From NCBI GenBank assembly GCA_014084085.1, contig NPFB01000019.1:357756-396368 (forward strand): 38,613 nt of DNA, read 5' to 3'. Under the pieces are notes generated by a model. The model searched no databases and was not told the origin of the DNA. It saw only the letters and a program-made list of their open reading frames with translations. The first letter of the stretch is position 1; each line of letters opens with the position of its first letter. The position numbers and the translations under genes were made by a program. Of this stretch, positions 1 to 13,400 are shown in pieces. This DNA is from Hondaea fermentalgiana. Taxonomy: Eukaryota > Sar > Bigyra > Thraustochytrida > Thraustochytriidae.

Positions 1-155
1 CCCCTTCCCCCCCCTTTCCAGAAGGCCACCTGCAAGTGATCCAAGACGCTGGCCCGCGTCAGCCAGCCAACTCGCGGCCACTGACAAGGGGGAGGTGGTC
101 TTGTGCTGGTCGTGGCCACGAGCCTCAAACTCTCGGGGCGCGCTGGCCACGCGAA

Positions 156-181
156 CCCCCCCCCCCCCCCCCAAAAAAAAA
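156..181. repeat. Homopolymer junction C17-A9
   Basis: A run of 17 C (156-172) is followed at once by 9 A (173-181). It lies in non-coding sequence. Such runs are error-prone in sequencing, so the exact length may be unreliable. Confidence 0.9.
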
Positions 182-947
182 GGAAAAAGTAAAGGTAAAA
201 GGAAAAGTACTCCTGCAAAAAGAAGACAAGAATAGCACCACCACCAGCCAGCTTGAGCCCAGCAGAGAACAAGAGAAGGGAAAAGGGGGGAGAACGGAGA
301 ATGGAGAATGGAGGAGAGTGCAGTGCATTGCGGCCACCGCCGATCGCCTCCTGCCTCTCGCGAACGTTTGCCCCGGGTTCCGCACACGGTCCCAAAGTGC
401 GAGACGCACGCTGGGTATCTGCGCAACCCCTTGCACGCGGCCGAAAGGGGCACACGGGACATCGTCTGGTGCTGTCTCGAGCCTCGGGCTCGCTCCCTTT
501 CTGTTTCATACCCCCACGCGCTGGAATGTCCCGTGTGTCCAAGTGTGCGCCTCATGTTTTGGCTCATACATTCCATAGATTGGTACCAGTACCTATCGAA
601 ATTGAGGAGCATAGTAGAATAGACTGCGAAGGCGCGTAATGCAGCAGATGGTTTGAGACTCTCAGCGTGCCCCCTACTGTTCTCCTCGTCATCGCGCGAG
701 CGCGTCGAGGCGCGGTCGTAGGCGCCGGCTACTGCAAACTATAGCCCCTTGCGCGCATGCAGCTGCAGCAGCAGCGAGCGAGTCTTTGTGTTGGCTTGCT
801 TGCACAGACCCGAAACTAGCGAGCCTCGAGGCGCGGCCACTCTCGGTGCGCGAGGCCGGCGACGACCACGGCCACGGCGACGAGGCACCTGCCCCGGTGC
901 AACGCGGCGGCAGCGGCGCGCGAGGCGGCGTGTCGTGGCGTGGCGCC

Positions 948-994
948 GTGCGTGCGTGCGTGCGTGCGTGCGAGAGTGCGAGCGAGCGAGCGAG
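948..994. repeat. GTGC then GAGC microsatellites
   Basis: A GTGC tandem repeat at 948-972 is followed within a few bases by a GAGC tandem repeat (about 979-994), in the non-coding region upstream of the giant gene. Confidence 0.85.
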
Positions 995-1277
995 GTTTGA
1001 AAGTTTGAGAATTCGAGAGCGAGCCCGCACGATACCGTACAGGACGCGGCACGGTATCAAGCACTGTCCGCGCGCGTGAGACAGGCAAAGCAGAGCGAGA
1101 AAAGACGCACGTGGCGCAGCCAGCCCAGCCCGGTTGGCTGGGTCGGCTGCTTGAGCGTGAGCGCGGGGGGCGAGCGGCACGCAGGAAGGGAGAGGGGGGG
1201 AGTGAAAGCTCGAGGTTGTGCGAAAGGAAAGGGCGGTGAAGAACGAGCATCTTTCTGCCCCACTTTGCAATAACAAA

Positions 1278-1300
1278 ACGTAGGCAGGTTGTGCCTACGT
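1278..1300. promoter_or_regulatory. Perfect 9-bp inverted repeat in the presumed leader or promoter
   Basis: ACGTAGGCA (1278-1286) is repeated exactly in reverse complement as TGCCTACGT (1292-1300), with a 5-base spacer. It lies 163 bases before the giant gene's ATG. It could be a palindromic factor-binding site or, if transcribed, a leader hairpin. The symmetry is seen directly; the function is inferred. Confidence 0.45.
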
Positions 1301-1320
1301 GCGTGAAAGAAATCAGCGAC

Positions 1321-1416
1321 CAGCGAGCAAGAACGCGAACAGAGCAAAAGCGAGCAAGAGCGAGCAGAGCAAAGCAGAGCAGTACAGTGTAGTGCAGAGC
1401 AGAGCAGAGCAGATCA
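1321..1416. repeat. Degenerate GAGCA-type repeat in the 5' leader
   Basis: Repeated GAGCA/GCGAGCA/AGAGC units run up to about 48 bases before the ATG. The last copies (1397-1412) are the most regular. A C-poor, ATG-free tract in this place is consistent with an unstructured 5' untranslated leader. Confidence 0.7.
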
Positions 1417-1463
1417 AGTAAGAAGAGGAGCACTTGTCGAAGGATAAGCAAGTCCGAGCCAAG

Positions 1464-4400
1464 ATGCCCGGCGAGCAAGAGGTGCAAGACCTCGAGGATG
1501 ACTACGACAACTTCGCCCAAGACGTGCTCTGGGAGGACCCGGGCGAGGCCGCCAATTCCGAGGATGAAGATTCCGACATGGAGGAACGCTTAATCCGTCG
1601 CCCTCCGGGACTTCGCACAAAGCATGGACGTAAAAAGACCAAGGAACCCAAGACCCTGGCCGCTACCTTCGATTTTAGAAGGGGAAGAACCCGGTGGCCC
1701 GAAGGCGTCGAGCTCGTCGACGAAAAGAAAGCTGAAGAACTCATCAAAAAGGCTGAACAACGCGCTGCTGATACCAAGACTACTACTGGTTCAGCCGTCG
1801 CCGATGATCCCTGGGCCTCGCAAAGCATGTACACCTCGCTGAGCGGAAATCCCGGCGGTTCTTCCTCGCTCGCCGCACACGATCATGGAAGCAGCACCGG
1901 CGCTGGATACTCTGGTGCCGGACCTGGAGCTGGCATGGCTCCGGGTGACTCCCAACAAGCTGCTTTGCAGGGCCCCGTGGGACCGTGGGGAGGCCAGGTC
2001 GCACCCACCTCGGCCCCTATGACATCGTTTTCCTCTGCGGCAGCTGCATCGTCAGCCGCTGGAGGAAGCACAAGCGCTACTGCAAATGCCGCCAAGGCAA
2101 GCGCGCCGCTTGACGACAAGAACTTGGATGACCCGCTGTTCAATCTTGCGCCAAATGAAGCCAAGTTCGAAACCCTCAAGGATCATAGCACCGCGCTTGT
2201 CCTTCTCCCCGGCCAAAGACTCAAGCTCGATTTAGAGGAACTTACGACGTACGGTGCGAGCTCCAAAGCGCGCGCACGTACCCGAAAAGAGGCAAAGCGC
2301 CGCGAGGCGATTCACAAACGCGGCTTGAAAAAGCAGGCTGAAATGGCGCGCACCGCAGCCGCCTCTCTCGCCGGCGGCAATCTCGAGGCCGTCGACGCTG
2401 CCGTGGCCAAGGCCGAGGCGGAGGTGGACAATTATTATGCCAAGCACGGTCGCGACGACGACGACAACGACGGTGACAAGCGAGGAGGCTTTCTCGACAG
2501 CGACGACGAGGATTTCGAAGTCGATGCCGACGACCTCTTTGACGATGATGATCTTGACGATGACGACAGCGATGGCGCCTTGGGGCGCGGCCGGTCGCGC
2601 GGTCGCACGGGCGGCCTCGGTGGGGGTCGGGACTCGAGCCCTGGCGGCGATTCACTTGTCATGGTGGGCGGCGGCGGCGGCGTGCGCTGGAGTGATGATG
2701 TTGCCACGGGAACTGCCGCTGGAACCAGCTATGGCTTTGGCATGGGAACCGGGACCGGGACCGGCGCGAGCGGAGGTTTCGGCGACAGTTTTGGCGGCTA
2801 TGGAGGCTTTGGCGGCTATGGAGGCTTCGAGTCCATGTACAAGACGTACGTGAACCAGTATACCATCACGATGGACGTCAAATTCGAGGTTGATCCGCCT
2901 CGCAACGGACTTTCTCTCTTTCAGACGCGCCTAGTCCACGTCGAGGAGAATCAGCGCACGGGCAAGAAGCGAATCAAGCAGTCGGATGGCGAATGCATGG
3001 TGAATAGCGAAGGCGGGGTTGGCATTTTTGGATCCTTTGGCGATGTGACCAAGGCAAAGGTGAAAAAGGGCAAGTGGCACCGCATCGTGATCGCCGTCGG
3101 CTGCAGTGAAGAGGGCAAGGGCCAAATTCGAACGTGGGTCGACTCGGTCCCCTGTGCGTCCATTAACCACGAAGAGGTAGTTCGTGACGGCCGCTTTGCC
3201 ATTGATCCGGATGCTCTCTATCTCTTTTCCTCGAAAAACGCTAGCATGATGCCCGGCCAGATTTCCGTGCGGCACATCCGCATCGAGTCCGTCTTTTCCG
3301 ACAACCGAATGGTGCGCGAGCAACGCGCGCGCGACAAGCTCATTTCCATGTACGAAGAAGAGCGAAAGGATGAAATCACGGAGCAGCGCAAGGAACTCAG
3401 CTTGGCCGTACTTTTCCCCAAAGCGCGGCCCATTTGGGTCGCGCCGGCTCTCACGGGTACCTTTGGTGACGCTTACATTGAAGGCACAATGCTCGAGGCA
3501 TCAAGCCTTCTCAGCTGGTCATACACGGTGCTCAATTACACGCTCTCGCGCGCCTTGCACGAGATGGGGCCTTTTCTCGGTGCACTGTCGAGCCTTGAAC
3601 GAGGATGTGTCAGCGATGCTGCCTATATCTTCTCGCGGAGCGGCGTGATGATGCGACAAATGATGAAGCTATTGCGCCATCGTAATAAGACCCAGCTCAT
3701 GGCGTTTCTCCGCAAGCTGCGCTCCGTGCTGGGCGACCTTGAGGTCGGGGATACCATTTTGCTGCCCGTTATTGTGGAAACAAACGAGATTGTTATTGTC
3801 ATGACGCGCGTCGATGATCAGCGCTTTCGCTTTGTCATCGTCAACACGGACCCGCTTAGCGGCCTTCGGTACCATGCGGTGTCCCCTGTGGCAGGCCCGC
3901 CCAAGCTCAAGTATCGCACCTGCATGGTCCTCAACAACGTGCCCAAGAAGAACGCTCTCGACAACGTTTTTTGGATGGCCGTTTACAATTTGAGTGTCCA
4001 CACCCACAAGCGCGACACGGAGCGTTTCTACGACATCCTCTTGCCCTTTCTTACGGGAAAGCCACTCGAGACATCTTTGGTGGAGGCCGAAATGGAGGCT
4101 GCACACGGCAAGAGCGACGGCGCTGGTGCTGGTGCCTATCGTTCACCGCAGCGATCGCAGACAGCGTATGTGCGCTGTCTTCTTGAGGCTCTTCACTTTG
4201 TGCTGCGGGAAAAGGGGCTCAACGAGCTCCGTGCCAAGCTTGTCACGCTCGCACTGCGCGCTCAGTTTGTGAAGATGATCTCTAACGACATGGACCATAT
4301 GCATCCCTCCGAGAACGGCGTCCGTGTTTGTCGCATGGCGTGCTCGCAGCTTGCGTACACCACGGTCAAGCTCGCAGACCGTCTTCGCGCCGAGGCCCAA

Positions 4401-7400
4401 AATGCCGACGACGCACGTCCAGAGGATGAGGCCGATATTCAAGAAGAAGAAGAGGAAGAAGAAGAAAATGCCAAAGAGGGCGCGGACATTCCAAAGAGTC
4501 CCGAGCCAGCTGGTGCCGCTTCTTCTTCTGACCCAGCGCCCTCGACGCCGGGCATGCAAAAGCGCCTTGCGAAGCGAAGGCTTCGTGCCGAAGCTTGCCG
4601 TCAAATCATGCTCGAGGAGTGCAAGCGACTTGCCTTTGATGTGCTGGACAAGGTCAAAGCCTGCGAGGACGACTCTGTGGAGCTTCCTGCCATTCTTGAG
4701 CTGAGCAAGACACTTTTCGAGACGCCCAAGGCATCGGGAGGCGCTCTCGCTCTGTCTGGGCCCGAAATGTCTTCTCCTGTTCTCAGCGAGGGCAATGAGG
4801 AAGTCCGTGCCGCCGCCGAGGCGAACCCAGAGACGGCCCGGCATGCCCCGCAAGCCTTGCCTCGCATCAGTGCCGATGACGATAACGCGATCACACTTAA
4901 AGTCAAGCACACCTTGCCGCGTCGCGACCGCCTTCCGTTCGAGTTTGTCGTGGACCGCACGGGCCTTGTTTCGCAGCTCTTCGCCCTCGTAGAGGACAAG
5001 TCCGGTGTACCCGCCAGCAAGCAGCGACTCATTTTTATGGGCAAGATTCTCGACTCGGCCAAGCTGCTCTCTGACTACAAGCTCAACACATCGGGCAAGG
5101 TCATTCATCTCGCTGTGCAAAAGGTCGTCGGCAAGGAAGGTGGTTCAGACGCCGGCGCGCAAAGCAAGGCCAAACTCCGGAGTGGCACAAGCTCTGGCAC
5201 TGCTCTCACGGCAGAAGGCGAATCGGAGGAAGTTGCGCGCGAGCGCGTCCGGCAGAACGTCCAATTTTGTGACATGCCTGTCATGTCCGCAGCCATGAAT
5301 ATTCCGAATCCAGGGCAAGCAGCAGCTTTGAAAAAGTATGTTGCCGTGGACTTTCTGCAGCTTCCCGAAAAAATCTTGAATCGGACCGAGGCCGTAGACA
5401 CGCTTCGCATGACAGACAAGCTCTGCACGCTCATGGACAACCAGAACCACTGCATCAAAAACGACAAGCTACTTATCCTCAACTTGATCCAGTATGTCGT
5501 CACGCAGCTCATTCCACTTCCTGCACCGCGCGAAGTCACGCAGGACCCCGTCACACGCCTTCGTTCTGGGCGCGCGTACCGCCGACAGAAGCGTCGCCAA
5601 CGTGCTCGCGACGAGCTTGCCGTCGACGCGGCAGCAAAGCAAGAGGCCGAAGAAGGTCTGGAGGCCGACGGCGCTGCCGCGGCGGCGGCTGCTCGGGAAG
5701 AAGAAGAGGAAGATTCAGATTGGAATGAGGCTTCCAACTCGAGCGGGTACTCTGACGAAGAGTGGGATTCTGATCTCGAGGAGTACGTCCGTCGGCACCG
5801 CGGTGGACGAAATGGGGGCGAAAAGGACGGGGAAGGCGAAGACGACGATGCGGAGGCCCGGGCCAAAGATGATAGTTCCGAAGACGAGGATGGTGAGGCC
5901 GGGATGGATGACGAGTTGCTTGACGCCGCGAATATAGATGCGGAGATCGCCAAGAAGATGGGCATCTCAAGCATGCGCGAAGCTGATCTGGCTGGAGTCA
6001 AGCAGCTCTTGGAGGAGATGCCCGCTACGCGCAAGCAAGCCATTGCTGAAATCGAGAGCCACGGAAAATCGGACGCCGACGACCTCACTGTGGACTTCCT
6101 CGACGACGAGCGCTTCCAGCCGAGCCTCGGCCAGCGCGTTCGCGTCCGCTTTCAGGGCGAGTATGGCATTTGGTACAACGGTACGGTGTCACGCCTCAAT
6201 GACGATGGTTCCTTCTTTATCGTCTATGATGACGGCGATACCGAGGATGAGGTGCCGCGCTCGGCGGTCCGAAGCATCTTTGCTCCGCGCGTGCATCGTA
6301 CCAAGGAAGAGCGTATCCGTGCAACCAACCGTCTCTATAACCGCATGGAGGCTTCTTTGGAGGCTCTCGTGGCGACCTTGGAAGCCAAGGGCGAGGGCAA
6401 AGATGCATTGGAAAAAGAAAGTGGGGACAAATCAAAGGCTGCAGGAACCGATGCAGGTGCTGCCGGAGCAAACGGCAAGTCAACCTCGGAGGAGCCGCAG
6501 CGGCCCGATCTTGACAATGGGCGACGCGCAGAAGCAGAGGCGACCGCTCGTGCGTGTATTTGGGACGAGGAGCCAATTGATTACGCGTTGCAGGTCGAGA
6601 TCATGCTCGTCTTGCAGCGTTTGATGGAGCATTTTGCCGCGGCGGCTTTCTCGCTGCAGCAGTCCCGTCCTCTTGACGCAGTTTGCGTTATTGTACCCGG
6701 ATGTATTGCAGCCATTGCCGACGCCATCATGCGACAGGTCGCCTTTGACACGCCCTCGGAAGCCTGCACACATCTTTTGGGTCAAACGCGCAGTGGCCGA
6801 CAGCTGGGTATTCCCGGATTTGGATTGAGTGTGTCGACATTTGCAGACCAAACGGAGACGCTCGAGATTCATACGCCTGAGCTGAGCCTTGCGAGGACCG
6901 CTGTGCTCGACTACTTTGAAAGTCCCGCGCAACGTCGACTCTTTAAGATTTTTACCTGGGAGTCCGCAGCGACCGTGAAGCCAAACCCTTCGCTCGTCAA
7001 GTACCTCCGTAACATTTGCCGCGAGACAGCCGCAACGGAGGCGAGTATGCCGCACACACTGCTTCTGGACCGACATCCCAAGTCTTCGCGTTTGCTCAAG
7101 AACTACCCCGAGCTCGAGGCCTATCGTGATATTGCCTTTTACTGGAAGCACTTTTTGAATCCAGACATTACGGCTTTTGTCAACTACGGAGGTCGCGAAG
7201 GCCGCGATGTGGGTCGTCTCGACCGCATGATGGCCCAGCTCAACTGGAAGTGGAACGCAGACTTCCTCGCGTACGAGGTTCGGGCATTTTCCAACCGCGT
7301 GCTCACGTGCCGCCCGTTCCCGGACATGAACTACGCTGGGATGTCGTACGAAAAGGACCACCAGCCACCGAAACACCGGTTCGCGTCCACTGCCACCCCT

Positions 7401-10400
7401 TCTTTCTTCCTGACCCCGCCCTCGGTCCGCACGGAGGACGACATCATTTACCGACCAAGCCTTCCAGCGTTTGAGGAGACGGTGGAGCATCATGCCGCCC
7501 CCACAGATCTCGAGGATCGGGGCACGGACAACGCTTCGAAGCGACGCCAACGTGACGAGGGCGAAACCGCAACGAAGCGCAAGGGACGCACCGGCACCGA
7601 CGCCGGAACGACAACGACCAAGACGCAAGTTCTCGGCCAGCATGACTCGGAACTACTTCTTTCGTATCTCACCGTGCCCTACATTCGGCTTCCGCTTGTG
7701 CTGACCTTTTTCGCGAGCGATGACCGTCTGCACAAACTGCAGAGTGAGCGTTTGCGCGACATTCTCGACTCCGTCATCTTTGAGCCTGGCCGGTACCTCT
7801 CATTGGGCCTTCGAGGCGTGGAGCCTGTGCTCGTGCCCACGCCGTACAAGGAGCTCTTGGCCACGCCATATGGCGCACTCATTAATGATTTGTGCTCAAG
7901 CCCGGAGTCTGTGTCGCGCTCAGCAACCGCGCTCATCCGAGACGCTCTCGCTCTTGACACGGGTTCCGTCTGTGATATTGGCGCCGAGGACTTCAACACC
8001 AGCGTTTTGATCATTCTGTACACGGCACGCCTTGCGTCTCGTCTGGACAACTACCTCGCGTGGCTTGTGCGACGTGCCAGGACCACCAAGGCAAATGCTC
8101 GTCGCGGTGGAGTTCTTCGTGATACGACATTGACGCCCGAGTGCATCGACAAGCTGGAGCAGGCCATGAACGAGATTCGGGATATGATGCTTGGGCCCTT
8201 GAGCACCCTTTTTCGCGATTACCTGCAAAAGCTCGACAACCAGACCCGCAAGGACCCTACCGACGAGGATCTCATTCGTCGCAACTCCAAGTTGGCCTGC
8301 GATCTGCATGCCCACTTGCTGCTCATGTGCCGCAACGTGTCTGTGGAGACGATGAAGACCCGTGTGGCGCAGACACTCGTGGGCAGCTTCATTTACCTCA
8401 CAACGCGTCACACGTGGAACAAACCCAACCGAGAAGAAGGACGTTTGCTCATTCCTGAGTTCGAGCTGTATGAGGTTCTACAAGTGCAGCGTCGTACGCT
8501 GGTCAACTGGTGCCGGAACTTGCGCCAAGGTCAACTTGATCGCGTCATGCAGTATTCGCTCGAGGTGTCCACGAGCACAAGTGGAAGCATGGGGACGACG
8601 GAGGACTTTCTTTCGTCTTCCAACCGCTGGAGCCGTATCTCTGGAGTCCGCTCTGTGGGCCGATATGCCGTGGCTTCGACTCGCCTCGCCGCCGGTTCCT
8701 CGCAAGAAGGGGCCACCTCTGGCGGCGATGCCGACGGGGATGCTGACACTTCGGACGAAGGGAGCGCCGCAGGAGGAGCGACCGATGCAAACGCGAGCAG
8801 CGGGGGAAGCGGGGCGTCCCCGGCGCGTCTCAAGCTTTTGCGCGAAAAGTCGTTCAACACCTCGGTTGAGGAAATTTCTGATCAGGAAATGTTTGGCGTC
8901 GAGATGGACTTGCAAATCGGACAAATGACCCTGCGCAGCAGGCACTTGAGCGCGCTCGTTTCTGAGATTAGCAATCATCCGGACATGAAGGACCTCTTTG
9001 GCAATGGAACGCTGCAGGTTTCCCTCCTTGAACGCGCCGAGCACCGTGATCGCTACCGTCTCGTGGGTCTTCAGCACGACATTGAATATTGGATCACGCC
9101 GCACGATGAGTGCCCGCCCCTCAGCGACGAGTGGGGACGTCACTACGATCCGTCCGAGCTTTTCCCTTCGGAAAGCTGGATTGTCTCGCTTTTTGAGCCT
9201 GTGCGTCGTCAATTCTTTGACGGACGGGATCCGCCCGCCATGCAATTTCTTATGCCCGAATGCGCACTTCCCGAGGACGCCGAGGTGGCCATCCTTATGG
9301 GCCTGCACCCGCAAATGGGTGGACCATTCAAGCTGGTGTATCTCTTTCGCCGTCTGCGATGCGTCCACGTCTACGAGTGTCTTTCGCATGGGCGACAGTG
9401 GTATTGGTCGTTGCACCTTACGACTGATTCGCGCTACTGTCTGCGCGAGCTGCAGCAGAGCACGGAAGCGCGCTTGTACCCGTCCCCCAAGTGGTGGACC
9501 CAGGGTGCCGGCGTCCCGTATCCGAACGGCAATACATCTTGCCTCATGAACCGCGTCCAGGGTGGACGCTACATCAGTCACGCGGATCGCTCTGTGGTAA
9601 TCATTCGCGAAGCGGGGCACGCAGAGAATCTGAGTGGTGGCAAAGAGACCTACCTTCCTGCGCGCCTTCTTTTTGGCCTCATTCCACAATGTCTGCTTGA
9701 AACGCATCGCTTCTGGCTCGACGAGTCGTCGAGTGGTTCCTTGCAGGTCCCTTGCAATCTTTTTCGAGGAGAAGCTGACGCGGGTGGTGAGGACAAGGCC
9801 ACTGGTGCGGGCGGCAAAAGCGCTCCATATGACGGCGAGAAAGGCGCAACCAACAATAACGAGGCGGCATGGGCAGCCAAGGATGCGCGCAGGCGGCGGC
9901 AGGATGCACGTGAGGGATACCGTTCGATCCAGATCATGCGCGGATACCCGATTGAAGAGGACGGTGAGCATGTGATCGTTGCCGAATTCCAGGGCGTGGG
10001 TTCCTGGCTGGATATCATCCGTCGCAAGTCCGGCGAAGCCGGTGCTGGAAGTGACACCGGCATCGAGTGTATGGGCGGACTCCCAGGCGTGATTCTTCGC
10101 ATCATGCGCTACGACAAGGCCGCATACTCGAAGCGCTTTCTCGACAAGCAGGCGGTTGCGCTCTGCCTCGAGTCGCTGCATCTTATCAAGGACCAATCGA
10201 ATGATCCTTTTCTTCTAAAGGCCAAAGCGCGTCGCGAGCGAGAGCAGCGCAAGGCGGCGAACCGTCTCAAGAAGCGAGCGACGAAGCGCTCCAAGGCCGC
10301 CGACGCCGCCGCTGCGCTTGCGCGATCAGGCGAAGCGTCGCACCGTGGTCATGGAGCCACAGAAAGTGCGAGCTTGCTGGCCACAGAGTATGACGTGAAT

Positions 10401-13400
10401 CCCTCGGGACACAAGTACGAGGTGAATGTCGGCGATCACGTCAAGTACATGGTAAAGAAGGGCCGATTCATCGATGTGGTGGTGCTCGCGAAGAACCCGG
10501 ATGGGACCTTTGATGTGCAAGGCGTACGTGGGTCTTCGGCGGGAATGGTTTTGGAGCGGGTCGAAGGTCACGACCTGCACAAGACGCGCCCGCACAACGT
10601 GGACCGTGGCGAGGAAATTTGGCACTGGCAAGGGCTCAGCGACTCGGAAGACGAGGATTGGGCTTCGGGCCAGTCCTCAGACGAGGATGATGACATCTCC
10701 GACGATGACAATGCCGGAGCAATTGACGGCAGCGAGCTTCGTGGTGCCCGTGCAGTTGGAGGCAGCCTTGAGCGAAAGAAGGGCGAGAAGAGGCGGCGCC
10801 GACGGGGCGGCCGAGGCGACGGCGATGCGGACGATGAGATGGAAGAGGCCAAGAAGCGCGAGGACGAGGACGGTAACAAAAGTCGTGCCTCCTTGACATT
10901 CCAGCAGTTCTACCTGCTCGACCTCGTGCTCGAAGCGGCCAACCGTGACGTGAACCTATGCATGGATCTTCTCTATCGGTTGTCGGCTGTGCCGGGCGTC
11001 AGTTTTGCTGACGTTGAATCTGTGGCTGTGGCGGTGAAAGCTGCGCGCGCCGATCACCTCGCCTTCGCGATTGACAAGAATGGCGAGCGTGTGGCGCGTT
11101 CGACAGAGGAAATCCGCGAATTTGAAGCCAAGTCTGGCGAATTGCTCGCCATCGAGACCAAGGTCGGCGAAGGAGGAACAGTGATTCCCGATCTAGAGGA
11201 CTCCTGCATGGTCATGCTGAATCTCATGTATGCACCACGAGGCTCGCGCCTGTTTTCCATTGCGCGGACACTTTCAAGGGTGGAGAATCTGGCACATATC
11301 TGTGCCTGGACCAAGAAGTCGAACCTGGCTGTCTGGGAGAGCGAGCTTGCTCTTCGCTACGGCGCAAGTATGGTGCCACGGCTGCCTCTTCGTGGGTGTG
11401 TCCCGGTGGATCTCGTGGAGATGCCGCGGCTCAAATTGGGCTTTACCGTTCGCAAAGACTTTGAAGGAGAACTGCGCATGTACAGCATGGACCACGCGGA
11501 CCTTTACGTTTGTAATGAACGAGATCCGTCGACGACCAAGATGTTGCGCGGCATTCCGCACTCGCTCCTCATGAGCAATACGCAGGGAGACCTTCAAGTT
11601 CTTGTTCCTCTCGTGGCGCCTGTACGCCCTCAGATCAAGACGCAGCCATTTTCGACGCATCTCGTGCTGGATCGGACAAACGGTTCCTGGAACAACCGCA
11701 TCTCGCAGCGGTACTTTTTGTATCCTGTCCACGTGTCCCTGTCCTTTCTAGAGACGCGTGGTCTAGAATCTGCGTTGTACTTGATGCTGTTGCGCTTCCT
11801 TCACCGGGATTACGATGAGGTCTTTCGTCTCACGGACTCTGTTGCAACCGACACGCACCTCGGGGAAACTGCTTCCACGATCTTTGACTACTTTGAGTAC
11901 GCTAACGATGACTGGCATCCTGATGCCCACGCGTGCCGTTTGAAAATTTCTCTCGTGACTGTGGACTCGGGGATTCTCTTGCCTTGGGATCTTACGACGC
12001 AATGCGCTCGCTATGCTGTCAAGCTGCCGCACGTTTGCGTGAGCTGCCGTCTTTCGCTCGAAGAGGAACTCGAGGTGCTGCAGACGGAACGTCTGATTGT
12101 CACCAGCAAGAAACATGCCTTGTACGTCGATACCGTGCACAAAGACTATATCATGACCCTGGTGAAGAACCGACAGCACGCGCTGCAAGCTCAATTTGGC
12201 CTCGGCGCGGAGGAAACGAACGGGGATGCCGCCAGCAAAAACGCGTACGGGGTGACAGTGGAGGCCGGCGTTCTCTCCACAAGTGAGACCAAAGATGGAG
12301 GAGAGTCGGACGAGGAGGCCTTGAAGAACAACAAGGTTCTCACGGTGAGAGCGCCTTGCTGGGTTCCGCCGCGTGGACCATCGACAAGCTGGCCGTATTA
12401 CCTTGACAAGACCGTCTTTGGTGAGACGTACCAGGAAGTGACCAGCGTAAAAGACCCAGAGCACTGGGCGACGCTGCGTACCGGTGGTGTCGAACAAGTC
12501 GTCCGTGCGCGTACGATGGGCGACGACGAAGACGAGGACGATGAAGCTGAGGGCGAGGCCGGCAACGGTGGTGCAGGCAAGTCGAATGGCGTCTCTGCTG
12601 GCATCAACTTTCCTGCGGTAAAGGCGCCTCCAGGTGGCTGGCTTGTGGTCGCATGTTTTCATGTTCTATGGAAGCCGTCCTGTGTCAAGGCCATGCAGCG
12701 TATCGCGGAGGTGGCGCCTGTCTTCCCGAGCTGTGCCTTTGTAAGCGTGCGGTCAGATTCGCTCGAACTGAGCACGCTTGCACGGGACATGAAGGTTTCT
12801 ACCTTCCCTACGTTCATTATCATGCGTGGTGGCGAAGAGGTCCCCGATGGTCGCATCACCGCCGAAGATCGCATCACTGAGTCCCTTGTCAGCTTGCTCA
12901 AGGAGCATGTGACGAAAGAAGACGAGGCTCAGTTTGCCGAAGTGTTGCGCGCAGAACGTCGTGTGACGCGCGAGAGGTTGCAGGTCACGCTCGACAACTT
13001 TGTCCCTGACGCAGATGACGCCGACGGGAAGCAGCGCATGCCGGACAAGGCTCGAAACAAGAAGCGCGCAAGCAAGAAGCGCGCGGGCACCTCTGCAGAC
13101 AACGAGAAGGCTGGCGCCGAGGCATCGGAGGCTCGCAAGAAGGCGATCGAGATGCAGCTCGCACAACTCGATTCAGACAACGATGAGAGTGATTATGATG
13201 ACGAAGACCTGCAATGGACGTGGGACGACGAGACGGCGCAGTCGATGGTCATTGAAAAGCTCGGCATGCGAGTCGTGCTGCGCCCCGAGGACCTCGACGC
13301 GTCAGATGCTACATGGGAATGGTCGTTAGAGTACGATGGTCGCAATTGGACGAAATTCGCCGATGACCAAAACAAGAAGATTGAAATGCATTACATTGCG

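Larger units (their letters stand above)
1..1463. other. Non-coding region upstream of the giant gene
   Basis: I see no credible gene here. Open frames on both strands are short, overlap one another and translate into Arg/Ala/Pro/Ser-rich low-complexity sequence. The stretch holds a C17-A9 homopolymer junction, GTGC and GAGC microsatellites, a perfect inverted repeat at 1278-1300 and a purine-rich GAGCA leader. The last ~200 bases before the ATG at 1464 contain no ATG and an in-frame TAA at 1419-1421, as expected of a 5' leader. The transcription start cannot be read from sequence. Confidence 0.7.

Noticed and set aside
36..639. Possible small gene at the window start
   Set aside because: The frames cross the C17-A9 homopolymer junction, overlap each other in several frames and have no recognisable fold.
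1434..1463. Extension of the giant protein to an upstream TTG codon
   Set aside because: A nuclear eukaryotic gene is expected to start at ATG; the first in-frame ATG is 1464, with good context.
4143..5120. Long minus-strand open frames inside the giant gene (for example 4143-5120, 5105-6088, 8478-10196)
   Set aside because: They are antisense shadows of a GC-rich coding frame. They lack recognisable domains, and the plus strand carries clear domains over the same bases.
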